A stretch of 64,000 nt of DNA. Source: Eutreptiella sp. 'Long Island Sound 2002'. Its lineage: Eukaryota > Euglenozoa > Euglenophyceae > Eutreptiales > Eutreptiaceae. Positions 50,811 through 60,390 of the stretch are shown piece after piece. The position numbers and the translations under genes are program-made. Position 1 is the stretch's first letter; the number at the start of each line of letters is the position of its first letter. A model generated the notes under the pieces. It did no database searches. It had not been told where the DNA came from and saw nothing but the letters and a program-made list of their open reading frames with translations. Where the stretch lies: NCBI GenBank assembly GCA_964036045.1, contig OZ038385.1, positions 3,844,001-3,908,000 of the forward strand. Reading direction: 5' to 3'.

Positions 50811-53800
50811 CGAACTGCTTCAACGCCTCGGCGTCCCTCAACCCAGCGCGCATCGTTTGAGCACCCCCCCTCCATCCTCTGAACCCCTCCGCCCCCGCCC
50901 CATCCCTAAAAACCCGCGACCTTCACGCTTGCCCGACCTGGCTTGCTTTGGTCTTGAGCCCCCTCCCGTGACCAGTTGGAGGCAAAGTAAGGGGTATGTG
51001 CGCCCAGCTGCAAAGCTCAACAACCCCCCGCCCCCCACGCTCAAAATCCTTTCACACAACCTGGAAAAGAAACCCCCCACCCCCTTCATTTTCCACCACC
51101 TACAAAAAGGGTACCATGTCTTGCTCCTCCAGGAGCTGAACGAAGAGCCTAGCCTCCACACATCCTTAGCCACGGAGGGAAAAAATGCAAAATTTTCACC
51201 AACATCAAGAAGAGAGAGAAAAAGAATGGCACTGCCATCGTGGTCTCTTCGGCATTGCGGCCCTACACAAAGTTTGTTCCGAACTCGGACAAAGATGGAC
51301 TCATGTGCTCGGTTGAAATAACCCTCCCGGGCGGCCCCCCCACACTCCTCACTTCTCTCTACTCTCCCCCACCCGCAATTACCAGGCGCCCCGTGATTGA
51401 AATCAACCTGTCGCGTCTTCTTTCCCGATACCCTTACCATGTGGTGGGAGGTGATTTCAACTGCATCCGCAATCCCCATCTAGACTCCTTGCACGCCGAC
51501 TCCAACCCGTGGGCCTGGGTCACTTCCAAAACATCGGGCAGTAACCCGTCATGGATCGATACGTGCCGACACATGCACAGCACTGCCCTGGGGTGGACCC
51601 GACCGGCGTCTAAGAACAGATTGAACTACATCTTTGCTTCGAGGAGCCTCTTCCATGACCAAAAAATTGCTGACGCTTCAATTCTCTATGGTGATTTCTC
51701 TACCAACCACCACCCTGTCACAGCACAACTGCACTCATCCCTCATCCCCACGCAATCCCCCCCATCCCCCCGTAAACGCTTCCGAAGGCTAAAGAAACAG
51801 GAATTGCTCCGTCTTCAAGGGGGACTGCAACCCCTCGAGAAATGGTGTGAGGACTTTAACAAACACCTCCATGACGTCCCGCCCTCTGACCTGGTCCCGA
51901 TAGTGGACGCCATACTCCGAGAGTGCTCGGAGGCCTACCACTCGATTACCACCCCGGCGGGAGGGACAGCCCCGTCCAAAATTCAGAAAGAATTCACCCA
52001 ATTGGCCAATGCCCTCCCCCCAGCCTCCCACCCCCGTTTTGGAGAAAAAATGAGGCAACTCAATGACTACCTCGATGAATGGCAGAAAGCGAAACAGAAA
52101 TCGGCCCGGACCGCGGTACACAGAGCGATCGTCCAGGGCCGCCAACTCAAGAGTGCCATCCAGAAACACCTCCAACCCCCGGATCAGGCTCCAATCTCCC
52201 TCAGGCGCTCTGACGGAACCCTTGCTACAGACACCAAAGAGGTTGCAAAGATGTTTTCGGATACACTCCTCCACTTGGGGGGTTCGCCTGACTACACCCC
52301 CCCCGACGATTTCACGGAGCGCCTCCTGAGCCACACCCCCTAGTGCCCTTCGGGCACAGAAACTCCCGAACATGACATGGTCAGAGTTTACCGACATCCT
52401 CCACTCGGCTAACCCGCGCAAGGCAGGAGGAGACGACCACACCAACACCTACCTGCTCTCCGTCCTCCCCCCCCACCTGCAGACGCTCTTCTTTCTGGTG
52501 GTAAATAGCTTCCTGCATGAGCCCCTGCCTCCCCACTGGACTACTGCCCAAGTATGTTTGATCTACAAGAAAAAATACCCCCACGACCCCGCAAACTACC
52601 GCCCAATAGCCCTTTTAAACTCTGTCTACAAGCTAGTGGCCCGACATGCCGCCTCTGCCCTCCAAACCTTCATCAGAGATCATTCCCTCATGCACCACAG
52701 CCAACACGGGGGCATGCCAAATTTCCGAACCATGGACCACCTTTTCCACGTCACGGCAGAAATCGCCCGAAGCCCCCAGGCATACCATTTTTACATCGAT
52801 TTTCACAAGGCCTTTAACAGCGTTCCCCATCCCACCCTCCGCCGGGTCCTCCACCACTATGGAATCCCGGCGGGGCTGGTAGACCTGATCAGTGGACTCT
52901 ACGCCCACCCCCAGGATGCCCCTCTTGTCAACGATGTCACACCCTACCATTACCTCCAAACCAGGGGCCTCCGCCAGGGCTGCCCCATGTCCCCTGTCCT
53001 GTTCATCCTTTATTCTAATGTGCTGCTCCATGCAGCCCCTCAACCCTCTCCTTTGGAGAGACCCGCCGAGACCTCTGCACACGCTTTCATCGATGACAAA
53101 TTGTACCGATTACCCTCCCAGACCTACATCCAAAAGTTAATTGACTTCTATGACACGGACGCCACGATATGGGGGCTCCAAATGAACTGTGACAAGTCAG
53201 AGGTGCACGCCCTGGGTGGCGTCCCACAGCATGACTTCCAGAGCCCAAGCGGCTTCACACTTTCTACTGTCGACCCGGATACCAAACAGCCACGGAAGGG
53301 CTACAAATACCTGGGGGTTTACATCTACAACGATAAGCACCCTCCGCAACTCCGACAACAAATACACTCGGAACTGAGCAACTACTTCGTACACCTCTCA
53401 CCGCTTCGCCTCACCCTCCCTGAGCTGGTTAAACTGGTGAATGTCCAACTGATACCGATCCTCACCTACCGCCTCATTGCCCACCCTTTTCTCCCCATCG
53501 AAATAGATGAGCTCACGGCAGCGGTCTGCAGAGAGCTTGCTACGCATGGCAGGATCTCGCCCTAAGTCTCCACTAAGGACATATACCAGCCACGTGCTAA
53601 AATCGGGCTAGGCCTCCGCCACCTGGGAATAGCGGTTCACAAGTCTTTTGTTGAGGCGGGACTAAGGTACCTGAACCAGGACGGACCCCCGGCCAGTTGT
53701 GTGGCAGTTAGAGACGCCCTCCTTGCGACACGGCAAAATGCCCTTCAAGATAGCTTCCTGGATGCGGCCAACCGCCCGAGTCTTCGATTCCACACCCCTC

Positions 53801-55653
53801 GACCATGGAACCCCTGCCTCCCCTGTGAGCTACACGAGTGAGAACGACTGTATGCTGCACCCCGAAATGCCCCCCCTTGCCTGGCCACGGTTACCAAAGT
53901 CTACAAAAAAACAGCCACCATTTGCTTCGACACCGGGGAATCCGCTACCATCACGGAACGGAGTAATTTCACCTTCACCCCCCCCAACACCCCTCCTCTC
54001 CCCCCGGGTGACATAACCCACTACCACCTTTTCCCACCCTTCTCTTCCCCGCAAACTCGCAACCCCGACATCCCGGTTCCTCTTCAAGCGGACCTCATGG
54101 ATAGCACCTGTGAAGGCCACTGGTTCCACCTGCCTAACCTCCGCCACGTTCTAAACCATGAGGATCTAATGGGGTGGGGGTGCATTCAGGCGGCTAACCT
54201 CGTCGCCGAGCTCCCCTTTGATGACACGGCGTGGATCTATACGGATGGAAGCTCGGGAGATGGGGGCCATGGCAGCGCCTTCGCTATCTTTTGGCAACAA
54301 CAGTGTTACGTCCTCTGCCGCTCGTCACCCTCACCCACCTCAGGGTGCTCCGAGCAATAGGCCATGGCAATGGCGTTAGCCCACCTCCCCAACATCCTCC
54401 CCAATACTCCGGTGGTGATCTTGGGTGATAACCTTGACACAGTCGAAGCGGTCAACCGGGCCCTCTCCAGCCCCCCCCCAGCGAGGCCGTCCTCTTACAC
54501 ACAGGGCACACGTGACACTGCCTACACATCCCTCCTCGCCCCCCTCCCCCACCTGATCCATGTGGCTTGGATCAAGGGCCACGCACACTTTATGGGAAAC
54601 GAGCTCGCGGACTATTTCTCAAAATGGGCCGCTCAAGCATTACTGTGGCACCCCTCCCTCCTACCCTCCCCCCCTGCGGGAGTAGTCACTAGTGGGGAGC
54701 TAGCCCTCATCTCAAAAATTCCGAAACACCACACCCGCTCCCTCTTCCCGACCCACCCACACACGCGCCTGCACTTCAACACCAGCGCAAGCTTTCTCCA
54801 ACAGAGCAGCTTTTTCTCGGCAATCGCATTCAAGTGGGTGTCAGGCACGTATGGTTGTCAGGACTACAGACCTCACTGTGACACCAGTGACCGAACATGC
54901 CCTAAATGTCAAGAAGTGCACCCAATGGATCCCGTCTCATTCTGCGCCCTCTGTCCCACGATGCAATGGTTCCAGCAGTGTCTCTCCAGCGCCTGGCCCC
55001 CCCCTTTTGACAAATTAGCACTCAAATGGTGGATAGCCAGCGACTGTGGGGACCGACGACTCGCTACCAGAACGCTCGTCCCAAAAACGCTCCACACAAC
55101 GCTTGCAACGTCCCCGTCAGGCAAGGACCCCGCTATGCATGCTAAGGACTTTGACAGCGCCCTGGTTAAACGCAATAGGGCGCTCACGTCACTCATCGAG
55201 GACGCCAACAAATTTCTCCACGACAACCCACCCGGGGCCATTGGCCCACCAGTGACCAGAAACAATTATTTTGATTCCCTGGGTGAATTCAGTACCTCCA
55301 GAGGCCATGCCCCCCGGGACCCGCCAAAATACGTTCCCCCCTCGGCCCTGCCTGCGGCGGTGTTGACACCCCCGAAACGCAAAGCCTCGGATCAACCACA
55401 GCGGAAAAAACGCCCCCCGCCCCCGGCACCGCCCAAGCCAGCAAAGCCCAGCGCAGCGCAACGCGCTCTGGACGCCTACCTGCAGCCTATTGGCCCCGGT
55501 CCCCCCCCCCCTCCTCCCCCTGCGCCACCCCGACGTGACGGACCCCAGGCGCAGCACAAAGGGCGAAAGCGCAGTGAACCCGCCCTCCCCCCGGCCACAC
55601 ACCCTCCTGATCCCAAACAGCCTCGGATCGACAGATTCTCCCCCCCGAACTAG
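50698..55653 (+). pseudogene. LINE ORF2 (endonuclease, reverse transcriptase, RNase H), broken
   Basis: The frame opens inside the end of ORF1. The endonuclease shows LKILSHNLEK, VLLLQELNEE, HVVGGDFNCI and FSTNHHPV. The last motif normally reads S-D-H, and here Asn replaces Asp. The reverse transcriptase contains PANYRPIALLNSVYKL, YHFYIDFHKAFNSV, LRQGCPMSP and AFIDDKLY, so the YxDD box is FIDD with both catalytic aspartates. RNase H keeps WIYTDGSSGD, VILGDN and WIKGHAHFMGNELADY. Between them is a Cys-x2-Cys...Cys-x2-Cys motif (CPKCQEVHP, FCALC) in the tail. Two one-base frameshifts and three stops interrupt the reading frame, so no full-length polyprotein can be made as the sequence stands. 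Most breaks fall in homopolymers or as single stops, which suggests recent decay or sequencing error. Confidence 0.85.
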
Positions 55654-57170
55654 CGGCCTGAACCTGTTGTGTGTCTCTCCTCATGCCTCCAGTAATTCCA
55701 CACGATGTAGCTAGCTAAACCACCCTGACCACAGCCGAAAGTACCCTCTGTTAGCCAGGCTTTGCTTACAGTTTCGAATGCACATCCAACTCTCATGATA
55801 TATCGCATATATCACCCCGGCGGACGCCCTACAGGATCTTGAGGCGCCGAGCACCCGAATTTGCATTGACCCAATGGCGTAAGGGGCATCCATCGGGTGA
55901 CTCGGCCTACTGGCTTCTGCTGTAAAGTAGTTTTGCAGTGTAAATTTGATCGAACAGTCTTCACCGGACTCAAAATGTGTCTACGTGCAAATGTCATGGT
56001 TCTGCGATCGACCCGAAAAAGGGGTTGGGCGTCAATTTGGTCATGCCGGACTTGTAGCTCGGTGGAATGTTAGCCGACCGAGCTAGTGGGCCAAAAGTCC
56101 GGCGATCCAAAGTCTCACCCCCCAACCACAGGTACCACGATGTGTTTTCGAGTGCACAACCGCACAACCACATATACGCGTCGTAGTTGCACATGTGAAT
56201 ATAGTGAATAATGTCATAATACATGTTCACATTACTTCGTCCCTGCATTGCCATCCCCAATACATGTACACAAGTGCCAATGCGTGATGACACGTATTTC
56301 TTCACGACCAGGAAATAAAAAAAGCACATTGGGCATGCCTTGTAGATAGGCTAAGTTGGTGGAACATTCCATGGAGACAACCCCAGCCCCAACCTTGGTT
56401 GCAGCGGCTTGGTGGCACAACTAGAGCAAGGACATCGCGAGATAGAACTCCGGGGAGAGAGTCGGCGACAATCTGAGAATTTTCGGTTGAGAATAGGATT
56501 GACTGGACACCCCCCCCCCCTCCGTCCCTCCCTCCCTCCAACCCGGGTTCCAAGACAAGCCAAGATAGGTCCCAAACGTCGGGCAATAGCACAGCAATGA
56601 ACGCCGTAACAAACAAAAGTGCTAACTTGTTAATTGTGGCGATGACCAACCACAAAGAGCTGCCGCCAAAGAGCTGCCGATGACAGACTTGAGACTCTCA
56701 AAGTGTCGCTGACTCTCTCATGTGCTGCCGGCCCTACCTCACAGTGGACATTGCGTGTAACCTTGCGGTAACCCCCTTAAAAAGGGCTTAGCCGCTTACA
56801 AACGCACGGCGACTTGGATTTGGGCGATTTGGGTCATAAATGGGTTTAGGGTAACCTCCCCGTGCATACTTAGCCCCCCCAGAAAGAACGATGCCCAAAT
56901 TTTGAGAATTTTGACCCCCCCTTCTTTCCGGAATGCCGCGTGCACTGATGGTATAAAAATAGGTTGGTTCATTTGAATCCCGCTGTTTTCCTTGTCTTGA
57001 TGCTTCTTTGGAACAAGGGAAACAAACAAGGGCAACTGGAAACGCAAAAGCGTTCGAGTGCATGGTTCCGTATGCGAACATGCACTATTAGTTGGTGGCC
57101 GGGGGGGGGTCGGCCACATTGTATTACGGCATGGCGTCATGTATCCTTTCCTCATGCACGAACTAGTTTA
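55654..57170. other. Intergenic between LINE and pogo element
   Basis: No gene is visible. The LINE 3' untranslated region should start here, but no A-rich tail marks its end. The strong hairpin at 56045-56103 and several C-runs (56509-56520) are the only structure. Confidence 0.4.
56045..56103. repeat. Two-part perfect inverted repeat (hairpin)
   Basis: GCCGGACTT at 56045-56053 pairs with AAGTCCGGC at 56095-56103. Inside it, TAGCTCGGT at 56055-56063 pairs with ACCGAGCTA at 56077-56085. The fold is a long stem with one asymmetric internal loop. It is not a tRNA. It may be a transcribed structure or an element end. Confidence 0.65.
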
Positions 57171-57420
57171 CAGGGGGTGGTAATAGTTCGTAAGTGTAAA
57201 GGTTCGTTTTGTAGTGCATGTAGAAACCGCCCGCTGTTACGAACCGCTGCAGCAACGAACTCAAACCGCACAGATGTGTTCCGGGATTGGTCAAATCTGG
57301 GAAGGGAGAACAGAGGCTTTTGTATCGCGCTCCGTTGAGCTTCTGTGGTCATAATAGTAGTAATAATGATGATAGTAACAATAATGATCAATAACAATCA
57401 TAATTTTTCTGTCTTCAGTC

Positions 57421-59232
57421 ATGCAGCGCTTCCTCACAAAGGGAGGCCAGTCCGTGAACGACGCTCTGGCTGCAGTGGTGTCGCAGTCCCAGAGCAAGAA
57501 GGTCTCCACCAGTTCTAAGGCCCGTCAATACAAGAGCTCAGCGCCGAGGACTTGGCTAGAGTGGACGCTGTCGCAAAAGTCCCTTTGTGTGCAACTGTTC
57601 CTGGAAGGTAACTACAACCACGTTGTGCTGCGTTACGGGTGTCAAGCGCCGCCCCTTAACACGCTTCGCACCTGGGCTGGCAAGGTGCAGGAGGGTGAGC
57701 CACTGGAAGAGTACGGCACCAACTCAGTTCTCAGCGGCACAGAGGAGGAGGCCATTCTGAAGTTCATCAAAGAGTTGAAGTATGAGGCTGCCGTGATTGA
57801 CCTGGACACCATTGCGGCGCTTGGAAGAACAGTCGCTGAGAGGTCTCGTGGGCCTGGTCTTCCTCATGTTTTGGACCGCCAATGGGCTGCAAACTTTCGT
57901 CGGAGGCACAAGATGGGTTGTCTCAAGAAGATCACGACTGAGCGGCTGCCTTCTACAGTGTCTGACTTAGCGCTCGACAACAAATGGAGACGTGAATTCT
58001 TGCACTTCGTTGAGCAGCCTCAAAAGTATGGTGTGCGTATCCTTGAAGGTGAACCCCAGTCGCTGCCGCCGTGGGCGCAGTTGGGCCTGGACGAGACACC
58101 CCTCCAGTACGCGCCCAAGTTGCGCGGAAGGTATGCAGCCGGAGAAAAACAGGTCAGACACTACAGCAGCGCTGACAAGCGACAGGCCACGGCCACGCCT
58201 GTGGTCAACCGTGAAGGCACCGTAAAGGTACTACAAGTGTTGCACAGAGAAAAGACAGGGCGCTGCCATGCGCGTCTCGACCTGCCTCAGGGCCTGCCAT
58301 CCTACATGCACGAAGACCACGCGGAGAAGAAGTGTCAGACTGGCGACACATTCAAACGCCTGATGATCAAGGTCGACACTGAAGTTGCGAAGGACAGACG
58401 CGACCATGGCGTGGCGCAGAATTACCCATGTGTCGTCATCATGGACTGGGTTGGAAGCCATCTCGACGATGACGAGTTGAAGCGCGTCGACGACGCTGAA
58501 ATAAGGCTGGTCAACTTATACTATTTTGTGGCGCGGCCACATATGTATGTTTTCTTTGGCCGCGCTCGTCGCAGCCATGTCAGCAATGTTGGCGATCAGG
58601 TCATCGATCCAGGCATGAGAGCATGGTTGCGCGACAGACTGAAGTGTCGCCACATTGACCATTGCCTAAAGATCCACGATGGACTGCTGCCAAAGCACTC
58701 CAAGCTGGATAGCAGCGAGCCTACCATGAAGGCGCTCCTTGTAACTTGGTTTGCTGAATGGGCTGCATCCCCTTTGACAACCACACACATTCTCAGCAGC
58801 TGGAACATGGTGTTTACAGAGGTGCCAGTGACAGAATCTGTAGATGATGTGGACCTCCCTTGCCCTTCAGCAGCCATCCCCATGCCTGCACCTTTGCTGT
58901 CTGTCGTTCCTGGTCATGTTTCAGATTCAGAGGAAGCCTCGGAGGGGCAGGCAGAGGCAGATGAAGCCTCTGGGGCACAGGTGGAGGACAACATTGACGT
59001 CCTGTCAGTCCCAGGCACACCACCTGTACAAAGAGCAGCAAAGAGGAGGGCTGAGACCCGGTTGGACAGACTTGCCAAAAGGTTTCGTGCTGCACCACGT
59101 GATGTACATGCTCAGTGTGCGGCCAGGGAGAACAGGCAAAGGGCAAGGGAGGCGCGGGAGGCAGTGCAGACTTCGGATGATGAAGGCACACTGAGCTGTG
59201 CAGTGATGCTTACCATGAGTGAAAGAGAGTAG
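57421..59232 (+). CDS. pogo-like DDD transposase, 603 aa
   Basis: ATG at 57421 opens a frame to TAG at 59230-59232. It is preceded by TTTTTCTGTCTTCAGTC, so a 5' untranslated intron may end just before the start. Residues 45-95 hold a first helix-turn-helix (TLRTWAGKVQ). Residues 150-172 hold a CENP-B-type second one (DRQWAANFRRRHKMG). The catalytic core shows LGLDETPLQYAP (Asp224), CVVIMDWVGSHLDDD (Asp342) and GDQVIDPGMRAWLRD (Asp396), matching the DDD triad and spacing of the pogo/Tigger group. The motif before the third Asp differs from the usual Q-P-L-D. The last 130 residues are acidic, then Arg-rich. The enzyme would excise and reinsert the element flanked by its 19-bp ends. With the intact ends this copy may be autonomous. 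Confidence 0.9.
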   Translation: MQRFLTKGGQSVNDALAAVVSQSQSKKVSTSSKARQYKSSAPRTWLEWTLSQKSLCVQLFLEGNYNHVVLRYGCQAPPLNTLRTWAGKVQEGEPLEEYGTNSVLSGTEEEAILKFIKELKYEAAVIDLDTIAALGRTVAERSRGPGLPHVLDRQWAANFRRRHKMGCLKKITTERLPSTVSDLALDNKWRREFLHFVEQPQKYGVRILEGEPQSLPPWAQLGLDETPLQYAPKLRGRYAAGEKQVRHYSSADKRQATATPVVNREGTVKVLQVLHREKTGRCHARLDLPQGLPSYMHEDHAEKKCQTGDTFKRLMIKVDTEVAKDRRDHGVAQNYPCVVIMDWVGSHLDDDELKRVDDAEIRLVNLYYFVARPHMYVFFGRARRSHVSNVGDQVIDPGMRAWLRDRLKCRHIDHCLKIHDGLLPKHSKLDSSEPTMKALLVTWFAEWAASPLTTTHILSSWNMVFTEVPVTESVDDVDLPCPSAAIPMPAPLLSVVPGHVSDSEEASEGQAEADEASGAQVEDNIDVLSVPGTPPVQRAAKRRAETRLDRLAKRFRAAPRDVHAQCAARENRQRAREAREAVQTSDDEGTLSCAVMLTMSERE

Positions 59233-59359
59233 TACCTCCTGTTTCCTCTTGAATAACAACGAATCGATCAAATTGAATATGTGGTTCATCCTTTGCAACA
59301 GCGACATGTCCGTCAAAGGGCAGTGAAATCTGTAGGGTTGGACGATTTGCACATGAGAG

Positions 59360-59760
59360 CACTTTTTTTTTGTGGGCATTTTTCCTAATTCACGCGAGTT
59401 GCGCATGGCAATGGTGGTTCATAAAAAAGCAGGAACTCTGACCACTTCAGAGAAGAAAAACAATATAAAAAAAAAACAGGATTTTCAACATACAAGTCAG
59501 GCACAAAAAAAAACAAACAATATTTCAGTAGGTAAAAAAAAACGGCATTTTGAATGCAGAAGTGGGTGACAAAAAGAAACAGTGTAGGTTTTTCAGCACA
59601 AAAAGGAGAGCAGGTTTTGAAGAAAAAAAAAGAGATAAAACATTTTACACAAATAGCAAGAGTGCAAGGTGTAGAAAATAAAAGTGTAATGTTTTGAAAA
59701 AACGAGGAGAGAGAAATAGTACCAGTGTTGTACAAATACAAAGAAACATTAAGGTAATCA
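59360..59760 (+). other. A-rich 3' region of the pogo element
   Basis: The plus strand has many A runs of 7-9 separated by short GT-containing words such as CAGGATTTTCAACAT. It lies between the transposase stop and the subterminal repeats and is probably the transcript's 3' untranslated region. No second gene is present. Confidence 0.5.
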
Positions 59761-59890
59761 AAAGAAGAGGATGTCGGTACCAACCTTTACATCGAAAAAC
59801 ACCAGCCTTTTACCAACCGCTGCATGAAAAACATGTCTAAAATCACCTTTTACCAACCGCTGCATATATGAACTATTACCACCCCCTGTA

Positions 59891-60390
59891 GGGTTAGCTT
59901 TACATGGTTTGGGTTACGGCTACAGCTAGGGTCTACGCAGGGGTACCTGGGGGGGGGGGTGCGGGTTGACACGGCCAGACACAGCATATGATTTCGCTGG
60001 TTATGATCAGCGTTAGGGTGAGGGTTGGGGCTAGGGTTGGGGTCAGGGTTTGGGTTAGGGTTGAGCTTAAGGCTAGGGTTGTGTTTACGGTCAGCGTTGA
60101 GATTAGGGTAATTGTGTAGGTCGTTGGTTTCAATCTCTGCCTGATTGCTGTTGTAGTAGAAGAGTGGTTTCTTGAGTTTACGGTAAGGATTGAGGTTAGG
60201 TTTAGAGTGAAACTCATGAGATAGTGCAGAGTTTACATTGGATGTGGGATACAACCTATAGAAACATCAGGTACATTTCGGTTATACTTGGCGTTAGCAG
60301 TAGGGAGAGGCTTAGGCCTGCAGTTACACCTTAGAAAAGGTTAGGGCTGGGGTTAGGGTTAGGGTTGGGGTTGGGGTTAGGGTGAATGTT
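59891..60390 (+). repeat. Degenerate interstitial telomere-like (TTAGGG) tract
   Basis: The plus strand repeats variants of GGGTTA, GGGGTT, AGGGTC and AGGGTG. The clearest stretches are about 60012-60080 and 60338-60384 (GGTTAGGGTTAGGGTTGGGG). Short non-repeat segments interrupt it. The pogo element's right TA abuts the tract directly. It points to an old healed break or a subtelomeric origin, with a TTAGGG-type rather than TTTAGGG-type telomere. Confidence 0.65.

Larger units (their letters stand above)
48102..55653 (+). mobile_element. Degenerate LINE (non-LTR retrotransposon) with AlkB, EN, RT and RNase H
   Basis: The coding parts run in order on the plus strand. ORF1 (48102-50810) ends with an AlkB-type domain. 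ORF2 overlaps it and encodes an AP-like endonuclease (from about 51040), reverse transcriptase (52372-53565) and RNase H (about 54210-54640), then a Pro-rich tail ending at 55653. The copy is damaged. Stops lie at 48882 (TAA), 53563 (TAA), about 53839 (TGA) and 54358 (TAG), each with the same frame continuing beyond. One-base shifts occur in an A6 run near 51185 and a C5 run near 52338. No poly(A) tail or target-site duplication was identified, so the element borders are uncertain. The RNase H places it among LINE clades that encode that domain. Confidence 0.85.
57171..59888 (+). mobile_element. Complete pogo-like (Tc1/mariner superfamily) DNA transposon
   Basis: Both ends are exact: CAGGGGGTGGTAATAGTTC at 57171-57189 and its complement GAACTATTACCACCCCCTG at 59870-59888. 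TA lies immediately outside each (57169-57170 and 59889-59890), the target duplication of this superfamily. Subterminal copies of CCTTTTACCAACCGCTGCAT occur twice near the right end, with related AACCGCTGCA on the left, as expected for transposase-binding sites. The 2718-bp element holds one full-length transposase gene. The identical 19-bp ends, the intact frame and the clean TA flanks suggest a young insertion. Confidence 0.93.

Noticed and set aside
48882-54360. Possible reassigned stop codons, because TAA or TAG follow CAA or CAG in the LINE
   Set aside because: TAA, TAG and TGA all end credible proteins here (aldolase TAA, transposase and RanBP2 protein TAG, TIR protein TGA), and one LINE stop is TGA. 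Mutation or sequencing error explains the LINE better.
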